From Mycolicibacterium austroafricanum (GTDB lineage: Bacteria; Actinomycetota; Actinomycetes; Mycobacteriales; Mycobacteriaceae): DNA of 64,000 nt. Positions 43,987-53,796 of the stretch are shown here, piece after piece. How positions within the stretch are numbered: the stretch's first letter is position 1; each line of letters starts with the position of its first letter. Location: the NCBI RefSeq assembly GCF_902705885.1, contig NZ_CACSIP010000012.1, forward strand, positions 179,378-243,377, given 5' to 3'. Below the pieces are notes generated by a model. The model did no database searches and was not told where the DNA came from. It saw only the letters and a program-made list of their open reading frames with translations. The position numbers were made by a program, and so were the translations under genes.

Positions 43987-45063
43987 ATGCCGGTGGCGGG
44001 CGAGCCAAAAGCGAAAGTGATTCCGCTGCACTCGAGTTCGGGACGCGGCGCGGCTGCGCGCCGTGCTGCCGCCGAGCGGGTCGACAGTTCGCGCCGCCAT
44101 CCCTCGCTGATGTCCGAGCCGGGCAACCGCGCTTCGGCCGAACAGATCGCCGCCGTGGTGCGCGAGATCGACCAGCGTCGCGGTGCCGCGGCGGGGTCGC
44201 CCGCCGACGACGGGACGCCCAACGAGCTCGCCAGGCGCATCGCCGCCGCCGGGGATTTTGTCCGCAAGCGGATGACGGGCGACTACGACGTCGATGAGTT
44301 CGGCTTCGATCCCCACCTCAACGACGCGATCGTCCTGCCTTTGCTGAGAGTGTTCTTCAACTCCTGGTTCCGCGTCGAGGTCAGTGGGATCGAGAACCTA
44401 CCGGAGTCCGGGGCGGCCCTGGTGGTGGCCAACCACGCAGGCGTGTTGCCGTTCGACGGGCTGATGACGTCGGTGGCGGTGCGCGACCAGCACCCCGCGC
44501 ACCGGGATCTGCGCCTGTTGGCCGCCGACATGGTCTTCGACATGCCGATGGTCGGTCAGGCCGCGCGCAAGGCCGGCCACACCATGGCCTGCACGGACGA
44601 CGCGCACCGCTTGTTGGCCGCCGGCGAACTCACGGCAGTCTTCCCCGAGGGGTACAAGGGCCTGGGAAAGCATTTCAAGGACCGCTACAAGCTGCAGCGG
44701 TTCGGCCGTGGCGGGTTCGTCTCGGCGGCGCTGCGGACGAAAGCGCCGATCGTGCCCTGCTCGATCGTCGGCTCCGAGGAGATCTACCCGATGATCGCCG
44801 ACGTCAAGTTGTTGGCGCGGCTGCTGGGCCTGCCGTATTTCCCGATCACGCCGCTGTTCCCGTTGGCCGGGCCGCTGGGCGTGATGCCGTTGCCGTCGAA
44901 GTGGTACATCCAGTTCGGTGAGCCCATCGACACCGCCGACTACGACGAGTCGGCGGCCGACGATCCGATGGTCACCTTCGAGCTGACCGATCAGGTACGC
45001 GAGACCATTCAGCAGACGCTGTATCAGCTGTTGGCGAATCGCCGCAACATGTTCCTGGGGTAG
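43987..45063 (+). CDS. 1-acylglycerol-3-phosphate acyltransferase family protein (Rv0502-like)
   Basis: 358 residues. Residues 1-110 are a variable Arg/Ala-rich leader; the acyltransferase (PlsC-like) domain begins near residue 115. The NHxxxxD motif is VVANHAGVLPFDG and the second block is FPEGYKGLGKHFKDRY; PIVPCSIVGSEEIYP is the third. It probably acylates a lysophospholipid or related polar lipid at the membrane. It lies 33 bases after the epimerase-like gene and is convergent with the dehydratase gene. Confidence 0.85.
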   Translation: MPVAGEPKAKVIPLHSSSGRGAAARRAAAERVDSSRRHPSLMSEPGNRASAEQIAAVVREIDQRRGAAAGSPADDGTPNELARRIAAAGDFVRKRMTGDYDVDEFGFDPHLNDAIVLPLLRVFFNSWFRVEVSGIENLPESGAALVVANHAGVLPFDGLMTSVAVRDQHPAHRDLRLLAADMVFDMPMVGQAARKAGHTMACTDDAHRLLAAGELTAVFPEGYKGLGKHFKDRYKLQRFGRGGFVSAALRTKAPIVPCSIVGSEEIYPMIADVKLLARLLGLPYFPITPLFPLAGPLGVMPLPSKWYIQFGEPIDTADYDESAADDPMVTFELTDQVRETIQQTLYQLLANRRNMFLG

Positions 45064-45101
45064 GTAGCCGGGCTACTTCTGACCAGCTGTTACTTCTGAC
45101 C
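45064..45101. repeat. Hairpin and 11-bp direct repeat at the end of the dehydratase gene
   Basis: gtagccgggctac (45064-45076) is a short hairpin between convergent stops. tacttctgacc occurs at 45074-45084 and 45091-45101; read on the minus strand the second is the last codons and stop of the dehydratase gene (GGT CAG AAG TAA) and the first is an extra copy after the stop, 17 bases away. Confidence 0.8.
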
Positions 45102-45617
45102 CGCGACGAACTTCGACAGCGCCGCCTCGCGCCCGGCGGTGACCTTCGCGGTGATCTCGTCGGCCTCGTCGTCGTGGGCGGCCTCGCCCATGACGGTGAC
45201 GATGCTGGTGACCACCGGGTTCCCGTCGTCGTCGGTCACCTCCCCGCGGATCTCGGTGAGCACCGCGCCGTGCGATTCGGTGACCGAGTCCAGGTAGGAG
45301 TCGAACCACAGCTTGTCGCCGGCCAGGATGGGCCGGTGGAAGATCAACTTCTGATCGCGGTGCAGTACCCGCTGCATGTTGATCGGTAGGTCGAACTGGT
45401 TGAAGATCTCCTGCTGGACTCGCCGGCCCGCGACCGCCATGAACGTCAGCGACGCGACCAACGCGTCGTAGCCGCACTCCTTGGCCGCCTCCTCCTCGAA
45501 GTGCGCGGGATGGTCGTCTTTCACGGCACGGGCGAACTCGCGGATCTTCTCGCGGTTGACCTCGAAATAGTCCGGATACCGGTAGTGGGTTCCGATGATG
45601 CTCTCAGCGATACTCAT
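45090..45617 (-). CDS. HadA-like (3R)-hydroxyacyl dehydratase subunit (Rv0504c-like)
   Basis: 175 residues from the ATG at 45617. [20 protein letters not shown] and [19 protein letters not shown] are the FAS1-like dehydratase (MaoC hotdog) signature shared with HadA and HadC of mycolic acid synthesis. HadA-type subunits lack the catalytic Asp/His pair and need a HadB-like partner; no partner is next to it. It may act in fatty acid modification. The cyclopropane synthase cmaA2 that neighbours it in M. tuberculosis is absent. Confidence 0.85.
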   Translation of the reverse strand: MSIAESIIGTHYRYPDYFEVNREKIREFARAVKDDHPAHFEEEAAKECGYDALVASLTFMAVAGRRVQQEIFNQFDLPINMQRVLHRDQKLIFHRPILAGDKLWFDSYLDSVTESHGAVLTEIRGEVTDDDGNPVVTSIVTVMGEAAHDDEADEITAKVTAGREAALSKFVAGQK

Positions 45618-45714
45618 GCGCGATCCGCTTCGCTCCTCGCTTTGACTCGTGCGCTGCGGTCTTCTCCGTTGCTCAGGTGGCGGCGCGAGCCTATCAGCGC
45701 GCACTCGGCGGCCG

Positions 45715-46617
45715 TCACACCTTGTCGCGGCGTGACACCGCCGCCGCCAGCGCACCGCCGACGGCGCCCAACGCCAGCGCCGAAGGCACCCCGATCCGGG
45801 CGGCCTTCCTGGCGGTGCGGAAATCGCGGATCTCCCAGCCCCGCTGGCGGGCCAGATCCCGTAGGTCGGCATCCGGGTTGATCGCCACCGCGGTCCCGAC
45901 CAGCGACAGCATCGGCACGTCGTTGAAGCTGTCGGAGTACGCGGTGCAGCGCCGCAGATTGAGGCCCTCGCGGATGGCCAGCGACCGCACCGCGTGCGCC
46001 TTGCCGGTTCCGTGCAGGATGTCGCCGACCAACCTGCCGGTGAACACGCCGTCCACCGACTCGGCGACGGTCCCCAGCGCGCCGGTCAGCCCGAGCCGCC
46101 GGGCGATCGTCGACGCCAGCTCGTACGGCGTCGCGGTGACCAACCAGACCTGCTGGCCCGCATCGAGGTGCATCTGGGCCAGCGCCCGGGTTCCCGGCCA
46201 GATCTTGTCGGCGATGATCTCGTCGTAGATGTCCTCGCCGAGCGCGATCAGTTCGGCGGTGGACCGGCCCTCGATGAAGGCCAGCGCCTTGCGCCGGCCC
46301 GCGGCCACGTCTTCGCTGCTCTCCCGCCCGGTGAGCTGGAATTTCGCCTGCGCCAGCGCGAATCGTGCCAGGTCGGAATAGGTGAAGTACTCCCGGGCGG
46401 CCAGCCCACGGGCGAAATGCACCAGAGACGAGCCGTGCACCAGGGTGTTGTCGACGTCGAAGAACGCCGCTGCGGTCAGGTCCGGCGGCGGTGGAGGAGG
46501 GGCCGGCGTGACGTCCGGCTCGAGGAGCCCGTCCGCGGCGACCTGCGCGCTGGCCTGGCCCGCGAGTTGCTGTTCGGGACTGTCTAACCCGAAATCAGAT
46601 CCCCCGGTACCGGACAC
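45715..46617 (-). CDS. serB1: HAD-family phosphatase SerB1
   Basis: 300 residues from a GTG at 46617. After a proline-rich linker ([16 protein letters not shown]), HAD motif I is [13 protein letters not shown], motif II is [11 protein letters not shown], motif III/IV is [19 protein letters not shown]. The IB-type HAD subfamily that includes phosphoserine phosphatase fits; a hydrophobic segment near the C-terminus ([20 protein letters not shown]) may anchor it. Real serine biosynthesis is more securely tied to SerB2 in mycobacteria, so substrate is open. It runs away from the glutaredoxin-like gene. Confidence 0.87.
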   Translation of the reverse strand: MSGTGGSDFGLDSPEQQLAGQASAQVAADGLLEPDVTPAPPPPPPDLTAAAFFDVDNTLVHGSSLVHFARGLAAREYFTYSDLARFALAQAKFQLTGRESSEDVAAGRRKALAFIEGRSTAELIALGEDIYDEIIADKIWPGTRALAQMHLDAGQQVWLVTATPYELASTIARRLGLTGALGTVAESVDGVFTGRLVGDILHGTGKAHAVRSLAIREGLNLRRCTAYSDSFNDVPMLSLVGTAVAINPDADLRDLARQRGWEIRDFRTARKAARIGVPSALALGAVGGALAAAVSRRDKV

Positions 46618-46653
46618 GACTACCAGATTAGGACACCGGATGGTGATACTGAC

Positions 46654-46911
46654 GTGGTGGACCGGCAGGTGGAGTTGCTGACCCGTCAGGGTTGCCCGAT
46701 GTGTGTGGCCGCGGCGGCCCAGCTGGCGCAGCTGGCCGGCGAATTGGGCTTCGTTCTCACCGTGACCGATGTCGACGCGGCCGCGGCCACCGGTGACACC
46801 ACACTGCGGGCGGAGTTCGGTGACCGGCTGCCGGTGGTGCTGCTCGACGGGGCCGAACACAGTTACTGGGAGGTCGACGAGACCAGGCTGCGGGCCGACC
46901 TCGTGAGGTGA
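46654..46911 (+). CDS. Glutaredoxin-like DUF836 protein (Rv0508-like)
   Basis: 85 residues from a GTG at 46654 (GTG at 46657 also possible). A thioredoxin fold is indicated by [20 protein letters not shown], with active site CPMC, and by the cis-proline region [10 protein letters not shown]. It likely does thiol-disulfide chemistry, possibly with mycothiol as in mycoredoxins. It lies upstream of hemA, and the only regulatory feature noted in the gap is ggtag...ctacc at 46944-46969. Confidence 0.85.
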   Translation: MVDRQVELLTRQGCPMCVAAAAQLAQLAGELGFVLTVTDVDAAAATGDTTLRAEFGDRLPVVLLDGAEHSYWEVDETRLRADLVR

Positions 46912-47001
46912 GTCGGCGCCTCGGCGACGGATCGGGCAAATTTGGTAGCCCAGCTGGTTAACGACTACCGTTGAACGCGTGGTCAGCGTGGTGAGGGAGC
47001 C

Positions 47002-48402
47002 ATGAGCGTATTGCTTTTCGGGGTTTCGCACCGCAGCGCGCCGGTGTCGGTCCTCGAGCAACTGAGCACCGACGAGTCCGATCAAGCCAAGATCGTCGAC
47101 CAGGTGCTCCAATCGTCGCTGGTCACCGAAGCCATGGTGCTCTCCACGTGCAACCGCGTCGAGGTCTACGCCGTGGTCGACGCGTTCCACGGCGGACTCT
47201 CCGTGATCGGGCAGGTGCTCTCCGACCACTCCGGGATGTCGCTTCACGATCTGACCAAGTACGCCTACGTCCGCTACGCCGAAGCCGCCGTCGAGCATCT
47301 GTTCGCCGTGGCCAGTGGACTGGACTCCGCGGTCATCGGTGAACAGCAGGTGCTCGGCCAGGTCCGGCGGGCCTATGCCTCCGCGGAGGCCAACCACACC
47401 GTCGGCCGCACGCTGCACGAGCTGTCGCAGCGGGCACTGTCGGTGGGCAAACGGGTGCACTCCGAAACTGGGATCGACGCTGCGGGGGCCTCGGTGGTCT
47501 CGGTGGCGCTCGACCTGGCCGAGGCCAAACTCCCCGGCGGGCTGGCAGGGAGGTCCGCGACCGTCATCGGTGCCGGATCCATGGGCGCGTTGTCCGCAGC
47601 GCACCTGGTCCGCGCAGGCATCGGCCGGGTTCACGTGGTGAACCGCACGCTTCCGCGAGCCGAGCGACTGGTGCAGATCCTGCGTGAGCAGGGCGTCGAC
47701 GCCCACGCGTTCCCGTTCGACCATCTGCCCCCGCTGCTCGCGGATGCCGACCTCGTCGTCTCCTGCACCGGTGCGGTGCGGCCGGTGGTGTCACTTGCCG
47801 ATGTGCACCGCGGCCTGGCCCACGGCCAGGAGCGCAAGCAACTGGTGGTGTGTGACCTCGGGATGCCCCGCGACGTCGACCCTGCTGTTGCCGGGTTGCC
47901 GGGCGTCTCGCTGGTCGACATGGACCGGATCCAGCGGGAGCCGTCGGCCCGCGCTGCCGCCTCCGACGCCGAGGCGGCCCGCACCATCGTCGCCGCCGAG
48001 GTAGCCAATTACCTGGCCGGACAGCGGATGGCCGAGGTGACCCCCACTGTGACCGCGCTGCGGCAGCGGGCCGCCGACGTGGTCGAGGCCGAACTGCTGC
48101 GGCTGGACAACAGGTTGCCAGGATTGGACACAGCCCACCGCGACGAGGTGGCCAGGACGGTGCGCCGCGTCGTCGACAAGCTCCTGCACGCGCCGACGGT
48201 GCGGGTCAAACAATTGGCCAGCGCACCGGGTGGCGACAGTTACGCCGAGGCGCTGCGCGAACTGTTCGAACTCGACCAACAGGCCGTCGACGCCGTCGCA
48301 GCCGGTGAACTGCCTCTCGTCGGCGGTGGAGCCGAATTCGCACCGGTCGCTGCCGGTGATGAATTCGACACCACAGCAACAGATCTCGACCAGACCGAGT
48401 AA
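47002..48402 (+). CDS. hemA: Glutamyl-tRNA reductase
   Basis: 466 residues. Catalytic cysteine C50 in [12 protein letters not shown], the GVSHRSAPV opening, [20 protein letters not shown], and NADPH motif [16 protein letters not shown] with [12 protein letters not shown]. It reduces glutamyl-tRNA to glutamate-1-semialdehyde, the first committed step of the C5 tetrapyrrole pathway. GTGAGGGAG lies upstream. It leads the hemA-hemC-hemD-hemB cluster, and hemL, the next enzyme, is 13 kb downstream. Confidence 0.97.
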   Translation: MSVLLFGVSHRSAPVSVLEQLSTDESDQAKIVDQVLQSSLVTEAMVLSTCNRVEVYAVVDAFHGGLSVIGQVLSDHSGMSLHDLTKYAYVRYAEAAVEHLFAVASGLDSAVIGEQQVLGQVRRAYASAEANHTVGRTLHELSQRALSVGKRVHSETGIDAAGASVVSVALDLAEAKLPGGLAGRSATVIGAGSMGALSAAHLVRAGIGRVHVVNRTLPRAERLVQILREQGVDAHAFPFDHLPPLLADADLVVSCTGAVRPVVSLADVHRGLAHGQERKQLVVCDLGMPRDVDPAVAGLPGVSLVDMDRIQREPSARAAASDAEAARTIVAAEVANYLAGQRMAEVTPTVTALRQRAADVVEAELLRLDNRLPGLDTAHRDEVARTVRRVVDKLLHAPTVRVKQLASAPGGDSYAEALRELFELDQQAVDAVAAGELPLVGGGAEFAPVAAGDEFDTTATDLDQTE

Positions 48403-48428
48403 CATTCCTGCACCCCGAAAGCCACTAA

Positions 48429-49364
48429 GTGATCCGTATTGGGACCCGGGGAAGCCTTCTGGCGACAACCCAGGCCGGTGTCGTCCGAGACGCATTGATC
48501 GACCGCGGGCACGCCGCCGAGTTGGTCATCGTGTCCACCGCCGGTGACCGCTCCGCCGCACCGATCGCCGACATCGGCGTCGGAGTGTTCACCGCGGCGC
48601 TACGGGAAGCCATCGCCGACCGCACCGTCGACATCGCCGTGCACTCCTACAAAGATTTGCCCACGGCCACCGATCCGCGCTTCGTGATTCCGGCGATTCC
48701 GGTGCGCGCGGACGCCCGTGACGCTCTGGTGGCGCGCGACGGGATGGTGCTCGGGGAGTTGCCGACCGGGTCGGTGATCGGGACGTCGTCCCCCCGGCGG
48801 GCCGCGCAGCTTAGAGCACTGGGTCTCGGTTTGGAAATCCGCCCCCTACGAGGCAACCTAGATACCAGGTTGAACAGGGTAAGCAGCGGTGATCTCGACG
48901 CCGTCGTGGTGGCCCGGGCGGGATTGGCCCGCATCGGTCGTCTCGACGCTGTCACCGAGACGCTGGAACCGGTACAGATGTTGCCGGCGCCGGCTCAGGG
49001 TGCGTTGGCAGTCGAGTGCCGTGCCGGTGACACGGCGCTTGCGGAACTGTTGGCGGATTTGGACGACGCCGACACCCGGGCATCGGTCACCGCAGAGCGA
49101 GCCCTGCTGGCCGAACTGGAGGCGGGGTGCTCCGCACCGGTGGGCGCGATCGCAGAGGTGGTCGAGTCGATCGATGAGGACGGCCGAGTCTTCGAAGAGC
49201 TGTCGCTGCGCGGCTGCGTGGCGACGCTGAACGGATCCGATGTGATCCGTGCGTCCGGTATCGGGACACCCGGTCGGGCACGAGAGCTTGGGCTCTCGGT
49301 GGCCGCGGAGTTGTTCGAGCTGGGGGCACGCGATCTGTTGGACGAACGCGGGAGAGAAGGATGA
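48429..49364 (+). CDS. hemC: Porphobilinogen deaminase (hydroxymethylbilane synthase)
   Basis: 311 residues from a GTG at 48429. [16 protein letters not shown] opening, HSYKDLPT substrate loop, [14 protein letters not shown], and the dipyrromethane cofactor cysteine C234 in [11 protein letters not shown]. It polymerises four porphobilinogen to hydroxymethylbilane. Its stop overlaps the hemD start (ATGA). Confidence 0.97.
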   Translation: MIRIGTRGSLLATTQAGVVRDALIDRGHAAELVIVSTAGDRSAAPIADIGVGVFTAALREAIADRTVDIAVHSYKDLPTATDPRFVIPAIPVRADARDALVARDGMVLGELPTGSVIGTSSPRRAAQLRALGLGLEIRPLRGNLDTRLNRVSSGDLDAVVVARAGLARIGRLDAVTETLEPVQMLPAPAQGALAVECRAGDTALAELLADLDDADTRASVTAERALLAELEAGCSAPVGAIAEVVESIDEDGRVFEELSLRGCVATLNGSDVIRASGIGTPGRARELGLSVAAELFELGARDLLDERGREG

Positions 49365-51070
49365 CTCGCCAGATGAGCCTGCGAGGGCGCAAGGGCAAGC
49401 CCGGCCGCATCACGTTCGTCGGCTCCGGGCCCGGGGACCCGGGTCTGCTGACGGCACGTGCCCGCACCGTGTTGGCCAACGCCGCCTTGGTTTTCACCGA
49501 CCCTGACGTGCCCGAGGCGGTGCTCGCCCTCGTCGGGTGCGAGCTGCCACCGCCGTCGGGCCCGCTGCCGGCCGCCACGGAGCAGCCGGCCAAGACGTCC
49601 GGCGCTGCCGACACGTCCGGGGACGCCGCCAAACCGACGGCCGAGCCGGACCCGTCTCCGGTGATCCCGGGGGGCCCCGATGTCCGGCCCGCGCTGGGTG
49701 ACCCGGCCGAGGTCGCCAAGATCCTGGTCACCGAAGCGCGCACGGGCGTGGACGTCGTACGGCTGGTCGCGGGTGACCCGCTGTCGATCGATGCGGTGAT
49801 CACCGAGGTGAACGCGCTGGCGCGCACCCAGCTGACCTTCGAGATCGTCCCCGGACTGCCCGACACGACCGCGGTGCCCACCTACGCGGGACTGCCGCTG
49901 GGCTCGGCGCACACGGTTGCCGACGTGCGCGGCGACGTCGACTGGGCGGCGTTGGCCGCCGCACCGGGACCGCTGATCCTGCACGCCACGGCCTCTCATC
50001 TGCCCGAGGCGGCGCGCACGCTGATCGAGTACGGCCTCGCCGACAACACGCCGACAGTGGTGACCGCCAACGGCACCACCTGCCAGCAGCGCTCCGTCGA
50101 GACCACGCTGGCGGGCCTGATGGACAAGTCCGTCCTGGCCGGCACGGGTCCCGACGGGCTGCCCGCGGCGACTGCGGGCGCCCTGGTCGTGACGATCGGA
50201 CGGACGGTCGCCAACCGCGCCAAGCTGAACTGGTGGGAGAGCCGGGCCCTCTACGGGTGGACCGTGCTGGTGCCCCGCACCAAGGACCAGGCCGGTGAGA
50301 TGAGCGACCGGCTCGTCGGACACGGCGCGCTGCCCATCGAGGTGCCGACGATCGCGGTCGAGCCGCCGCGCAGCCCGGCCCAGATGGAAAGGGCCGTAAA
50401 GGGGCTGGTGGACGGCCGGTTCCAGTGGGTGGTGTTCACCTCCACCAACGCGGTGCGCGCGGTGTGGGAGAAGTTCAACGAGTTCGGACTCGACGCCCGC
50501 GCCTTCTCCGGGGTCAAGATCGCCTGCGTCGGCCAGGCCACCGCCGACCGGGTCCGTGCCTTCGGCATCAACCCGGAGCTGGTGCCCAGCGGTGAGCAGA
50601 GCTCGCTCGGCCTGCTCGATGAATTCCCGCCGTACGACGACGTTTTTGATCCGGTCAACCGGGTGCTGTTGCCCCGGGCCGACATCGCCACGGAAACGCT
50701 GGCCGAAGGCCTTCGCGAACGTGGTTGGGAGATCGAGGATGTCACCGCGTACCGCACGGTGCGAGCCGCGCCGCCGCCGGCGCACACCCGCGAGATGATC
50801 AAGACCGGCGGGTTCGACGCGGTCTGCTTCACGTCGAGTTCGACGGTGCGCAACCTCGTCGGTATCGCCGGAAAGCCGCACGCCCGTACCATCGTTGCCT
50901 GCATCGGGCCCAAGACCGCGGAAACCGCGGCGGAATTCGGTCTGCGCGTCGACGTGCAGCCGGAAGTGGCCGCGGTGGGTCCGTTGGTGGAGGCGCTGGC
51001 CGAGCACGCCGCCCGGCTGCGCGCCGAGGGGGCACTGCCGCCGCCGCGGAAGAAGAGCCGGCGCCGGTAG
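49361..51070 (+). CDS. hemD: Bifunctional uroporphyrinogen-III methyltransferase/synthase
   Basis: 569 residues. Residues about 15-255 are a SUMT/CobA-type tetrapyrrole methylase: [31 protein letters not shown] and [20 protein letters not shown]. It has an unusual Pro/Ala/Glu-rich insert at about residues 60-110 ([19 protein letters not shown]). Residues about 300-560 are uroporphyrinogen-III synthase: [54 protein letters not shown]. It makes uroporphyrinogen III and may route it toward sirohaem/precorrin-2. Sits between hemC and hemB. Confidence 0.93.
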   Translation: MTRQMSLRGRKGKPGRITFVGSGPGDPGLLTARARTVLANAALVFTDPDVPEAVLALVGCELPPPSGPLPAATEQPAKTSGAADTSGDAAKPTAEPDPSPVIPGGPDVRPALGDPAEVAKILVTEARTGVDVVRLVAGDPLSIDAVITEVNALARTQLTFEIVPGLPDTTAVPTYAGLPLGSAHTVADVRGDVDWAALAAAPGPLILHATASHLPEAARTLIEYGLADNTPTVVTANGTTCQQRSVETTLAGLMDKSVLAGTGPDGLPAATAGALVVTIGRTVANRAKLNWWESRALYGWTVLVPRTKDQAGEMSDRLVGHGALPIEVPTIAVEPPRSPAQMERAVKGLVDGRFQWVVFTSTNAVRAVWEKFNEFGLDARAFSGVKIACVGQATADRVRAFGINPELVPSGEQSSLGLLDEFPPYDDVFDPVNRVLLPRADIATETLAEGLRERGWEIEDVTAYRTVRAAPPPAHTREMIKTGGFDAVCFTSSSTVRNLVGIAGKPHARTIVACIGPKTAETAAEFGLRVDVQPEVAAVGPLVEALAEHAARLRAEGALPPPRKKSRRR

Positions 51071-51091
51071 TTCGGGAAGGGACAGCTTCAC

Positions 51092-52072
51092 ATGCCTTTT
51101 CCGCGCCACCGCCCACGGAGACTGAGGTCCACCCCGGCGATGCGCCGGCTGGTCGCGCAGACTTCACTCGAGCCGAGGCATCTTGTGCTGCCGATGTTCG
51201 TCGCCGACGGGATCACCGAGCCCCGGCCGATATCGTCCATGCCCGGCGTGGTGCAGCACACCCGCGAGTCGCTGCGCCGTGCTGCCGCCGACGCGGTGGC
51301 GGCAGGGGTCGGCGGGTTGATGCTGTTCGGGGTGCCGCGCGACGAGGACAAAGATCCCGAGGGCACCGCAGGCACCGATCCTGACGGCATCCTCAACGTC
51401 GCGCTGCGGGATCTCGCCACCGACCTCGGCGATGACACGGTGCTGATGGCCGACACCTGCCTCGACGAATTCACCGATCACGGCCATTGCGGAATAGTGG
51501 ACCGGGTCGGCAGAGTAGACAATGACGCCACCAACCGTCGTTATGTCGAACTCGCTGTGGCACAGGCTCATTCAGGTGCCCACGTCGTCGGGCCGAGCGG
51601 CATGATGGACGGGCAGGTCGCCGCCATCCGCGACGGCCTCGACGCCGCCGGGCACTCCGACACCGCGGTCCTGGCCTACGCCGCGAAGTTCGCCTCGGGC
51701 TTCTACGGGCCGTTCCGGGAAGCGGTGGCCTCCAGCCTGGAGGGCGACCGTCGCACCTACCAGCAGGACCCGGGCAACGCGCGCGAGGCGGTCCACGAGG
51801 TGGAGCTCGACCTCGACGAGGGTGCCGACATCGTCATGGTCAAACCCGCGATGGCCTACCTCGACGTGGTCCGCGCCGCCGCCGACATCTCGCCGGTGCC
51901 GGTGGCCGCCTACCAGGTGTCCGGCGAGTACTCGATGATCAGCGCCGCGGCGGCCAACGGCTGGATCGACCTGCGCACCGTCGCGCTGGAGACGCTGACC
52001 GGAATCCGTCGCGCCGGCGCCGACATCGTGCTCACCTACTGGGCCGTCGATGCCGCCGGCTGGTTGACGTGA
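51092..52072 (+). CDS. hemB: Delta-aminolevulinic acid dehydratase (porphobilinogen synthase)
   Basis: 326 residues. Schiff-base lysines lie in [17 protein letters not shown] and [15 protein letters not shown]. The metal loop reads [15 protein letters not shown]: two of the three zinc cysteines of the human-type enzyme are replaced, so it should be a magnesium/potassium-type enzyme. It condenses two 5-aminolevulinate to porphobilinogen. Its stop overlaps the GTG of the next membrane protein. Confidence 0.97.
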   Translation: MPFPRHRPRRLRSTPAMRRLVAQTSLEPRHLVLPMFVADGITEPRPISSMPGVVQHTRESLRRAAADAVAAGVGGLMLFGVPRDEDKDPEGTAGTDPDGILNVALRDLATDLGDDTVLMADTCLDEFTDHGHCGIVDRVGRVDNDATNRRYVELAVAQAHSGAHVVGPSGMMDGQVAAIRDGLDAAGHSDTAVLAYAAKFASGFYGPFREAVASSLEGDRRTYQQDPGNAREAVHEVELDLDEGADIVMVKPAMAYLDVVRAAADISPVPVAAYQVSGEYSMISAAAANGWIDLRTVALETLTGIRRAGADIVLTYWAVDAAGWLT

Positions 52073-52500
52073 CCGAACCGCCGGAGACCAGACCGGCCGG
52101 GTCATCCCCCACCCGGCCACCCGATGTCGACACCGGGTTCTGGCTGTGGGTGGTGGCGCTGCCGTTGATGGTGACCGGCTATGTCGTCGACATGTTCACC
52201 GCATCCGAGCGCCTGCCCGGACCGGTGGTGGCGTTCTCCCTGGTGATCCTGTTCGTCATCACCGTCGTCGTCGCGACGTTCCTCGTCCTGATGAGGCAGG
52301 GATACCGGTGGGTACGCACGGTGCTGACCGGCGGTGCTATCGCCGCCGTGGTGTTCTCGGCGTCCAGCCTGTTCACCGCTGACCGCCATGCGTTCGCGGC
52401 GCTGGCCTACGCCGGTCCGGTGATCATCGGCTCGGTGCTCATCGCCGGCGGGGTGTTCCTGCTGCATCGCAAGGACGCCCACGAGTTCTTCACCCGCTGA
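52069..52500 (+). CDS. Membrane protein coupled to hemB
   Basis: 143 residues from a GTG at 52069, overlapping hemB by four bases. A proline-rich leader is followed by four helices: [58 protein letters not shown] and [20 protein letters not shown]. It ends in a charged tail DAHEFFTR that recurs in related form in the next gene (DARAFYEQ), suggesting ancient duplication. Conserved after hemB in mycobacteria; function unknown. Confidence 0.78.
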   Translation: MTEPPETRPAGSSPTRPPDVDTGFWLWVVALPLMVTGYVVDMFTASERLPGPVVAFSLVILFVITVVVATFLVLMRQGYRWVRTVLTGGAIAAVVFSASSLFTADRHAFAALAYAGPVIIGSVLIAGGVFLLHRKDAHEFFTR

Positions 52501-52520
52501 TTCGCTAGGCTGACCCGACC

Positions 52521-52916
52521 ATGACCGACCCATCGCCCGTGCCGCCGACGCGGCCGCGTCTGGTCGACATCGCGTACTGGTGCTGGCTGCTCGCCGGGAT
52601 TCTGCTGGTGGCATTCGGTCTGCTGCTCGGATCCACCCGCGGGGACATCCCGCTCTTCCTGCGCGGCTTCGGGATCCTCTTTGCGGTGTCCGGTCTGGTG
52701 CTGGGATTCTTCGCGGGCAAGATGCGCAACGGTCATCCAGGTTTCCGGCGTGCGGCGCTCGGGCTCGCACTCGGACTGGTGGTGCTGCTGGTGATGTTCA
52801 CCTTGGTGTCGCGGGGCGGGGTCTGGCTGATAGTGATGATCCCGACGGCCGCCGGAGCGATCTTGCTGACCCGTCCGGACGCACGCGCCTTCTATGAGCA
52901 GGAGGGGCGCGAGTGA
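52521..52916 (+). CDS. Membrane protein, second in the post-hemB series
   Basis: 131 residues. Four predicted helices (YWCWLLAGILLVAFGLLL, GFGILFAVSGLVLGFFAG, AALGLALGLVVLLVMFTLV, IVMIPTAAGAILLTRPDA). Overall plan (Pro-rich leader, four helices, DARAFYEQEGRE end) parallels the gene before it. Its stop overlaps the next GTG by four bases. No family name recognised. Confidence 0.75.
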   Translation: MTDPSPVPPTRPRLVDIAYWCWLLAGILLVAFGLLLGSTRGDIPLFLRGFGILFAVSGLVLGFFAGKMRNGHPGFRRAALGLALGLVVLLVMFTLVSRGGVWLIVMIPTAAGAILLTRPDARAFYEQEGRE

Positions 52917-53434
52917 CCTTGAACGGCCCCGATGCCGACAGCTCAGCCGGCGGCGAACCCACCCAGGTCGTGCTGTTCTCCGAACCCGGCGCCAGCTGGC
53001 TGTGGCTGCTGGCCGGTCCCGCCGCTGGGATCGCGATGATGCTGATCCAGTTGTCGGCCGGTTACGGCATCCAGTGGTTCGTGCCCGGCCTGTTCTTCGT
53101 GCTGGTCTCCGGGTTCCTGGCGATCCAGGTCAAGGCGGCCCGGATCCACACCTCGGTGGAACTGACGGCGCACAAGTTGCGGCAGGGCACCGAGACCACG
53201 CTCACCGACGAAATCGTGCGGATCTATCCGGAAGCCACCGGCGCGGAGACGCCGAAATGGCAGTACGCGCGGGCGCTCGGCGAGCTCACCGGAGTGCCGC
53301 GGGGACGCACCGGCATCGGTGTGCGGTTGTCCAACGACCGCACGGCCCAGGCGTGGGCGCGCAAGCACCACCACCTGCGGGAAGCGCTGACCAATCTGCT
53401 CGAGGAGCGCATCCCGCCGGAGTCGAAGTCGTGA
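52913..53434 (+). CDS. Membrane protein with cytosolic basic domain
   Basis: 173 residues from a GTG at 52913. Two helices (WLWLLAGPAAGIAMMLIQL and FVPGLFFVLVSGFLAIQV) are followed by a charged cytosolic domain (TSVELTAHKLRQGTETTLTD, RLSNDRTAQAWARKHHHLRE). The layout resembles DUF3093-like proteins but I do not recognise it securely. Coupled to both neighbours by four-base overlaps. Confidence 0.72.
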   Translation: MTLNGPDADSSAGGEPTQVVLFSEPGASWLWLLAGPAAGIAMMLIQLSAGYGIQWFVPGLFFVLVSGFLAIQVKAARIHTSVELTAHKLRQGTETTLTDEIVRIYPEATGAETPKWQYARALGELTGVPRGRTGIGVRLSNDRTAQAWARKHHHLREALTNLLEERIPPESKS

Positions 53435-53718
53435 GGTCGCGGCGCGCGGTGCTGGAGTTGTTGCTGGCCGGCGGCGCGGCCGTGGCCTGTGTGTTCAGCT
53501 GGCTGGCGGCGAGCTCGGAGGTCGTGGTCGCACCGGTGCTCGAGGGAGAGCCGGCGACGGCATCGGTGGTCTACTACCCGCCGCTGCTCACGCTGTCGTT
53601 GCTGCTCGCGACGGCCGCCGGGGTGCTCGCCGTGCTGGGCGTGAGTCGGCTGCGCCGGGGCGCTTCCCCCGCGAAATATCATTCCGGGTCGCTACCAGCA
53701 CCCAATCCACAGCCGTAG
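53431..53718 (+). CDS. Small membrane protein (Rv0514-like), end encoded by a repeat
   Basis: 95 residues from a GTG at 53431. Two helices (VLELLLAGGAAVACVFSWLA and PPLLTLSLLLATAAGVLAVL) flank a short extracellular loop. The final residues PAKYHSGSLPAPNPQP are read from a copy of the dispersed repeat at 53670-53688 and the bases after it, so this end is probably a recent replacement of the original terminus. Confidence 0.75.
   Translation: MRSRRAVLELLLAGGAAVACVFSWLAASSEVVVAPVLEGEPATASVVYYPPLLTLSLLLATAAGVLAVLGVSRLRRGASPAKYHSGSLPAPNPQP
53670..53688. repeat. Dispersed repeat, single arm, identical to 6492-6510
   Basis: The 19 bases cgcgaaatatcattccggg are identical to the left arm of the element at 6492-6553, and the following tcg matches the other arm's flank. 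No inverted partner is seen downstream. It sits inside the 3' end of a coding sequence. Confidence 0.85.
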
Positions 53719-53796
53719 GTTCACTCTCGCGGGCATGCCGTGTGGGCCTCACCACAAGCCCTTGGTACAAAGTGCAAAATCTGTAACACTGTGCGG

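Noticed and set aside
46618..47724. An N-terminal extension of SerB1 back to 47724
   Set aside because: It would run antisense through hemA and the glutaredoxin-like gene; the SerB1 domain starts well after the GTG at 46617.
48995..51109. A 704-codon minus-strand open frame opposite hemC and hemD
   Set aside because: hemC and hemD motifs on the plus strand are decisive; codon-position GC bias favours them.
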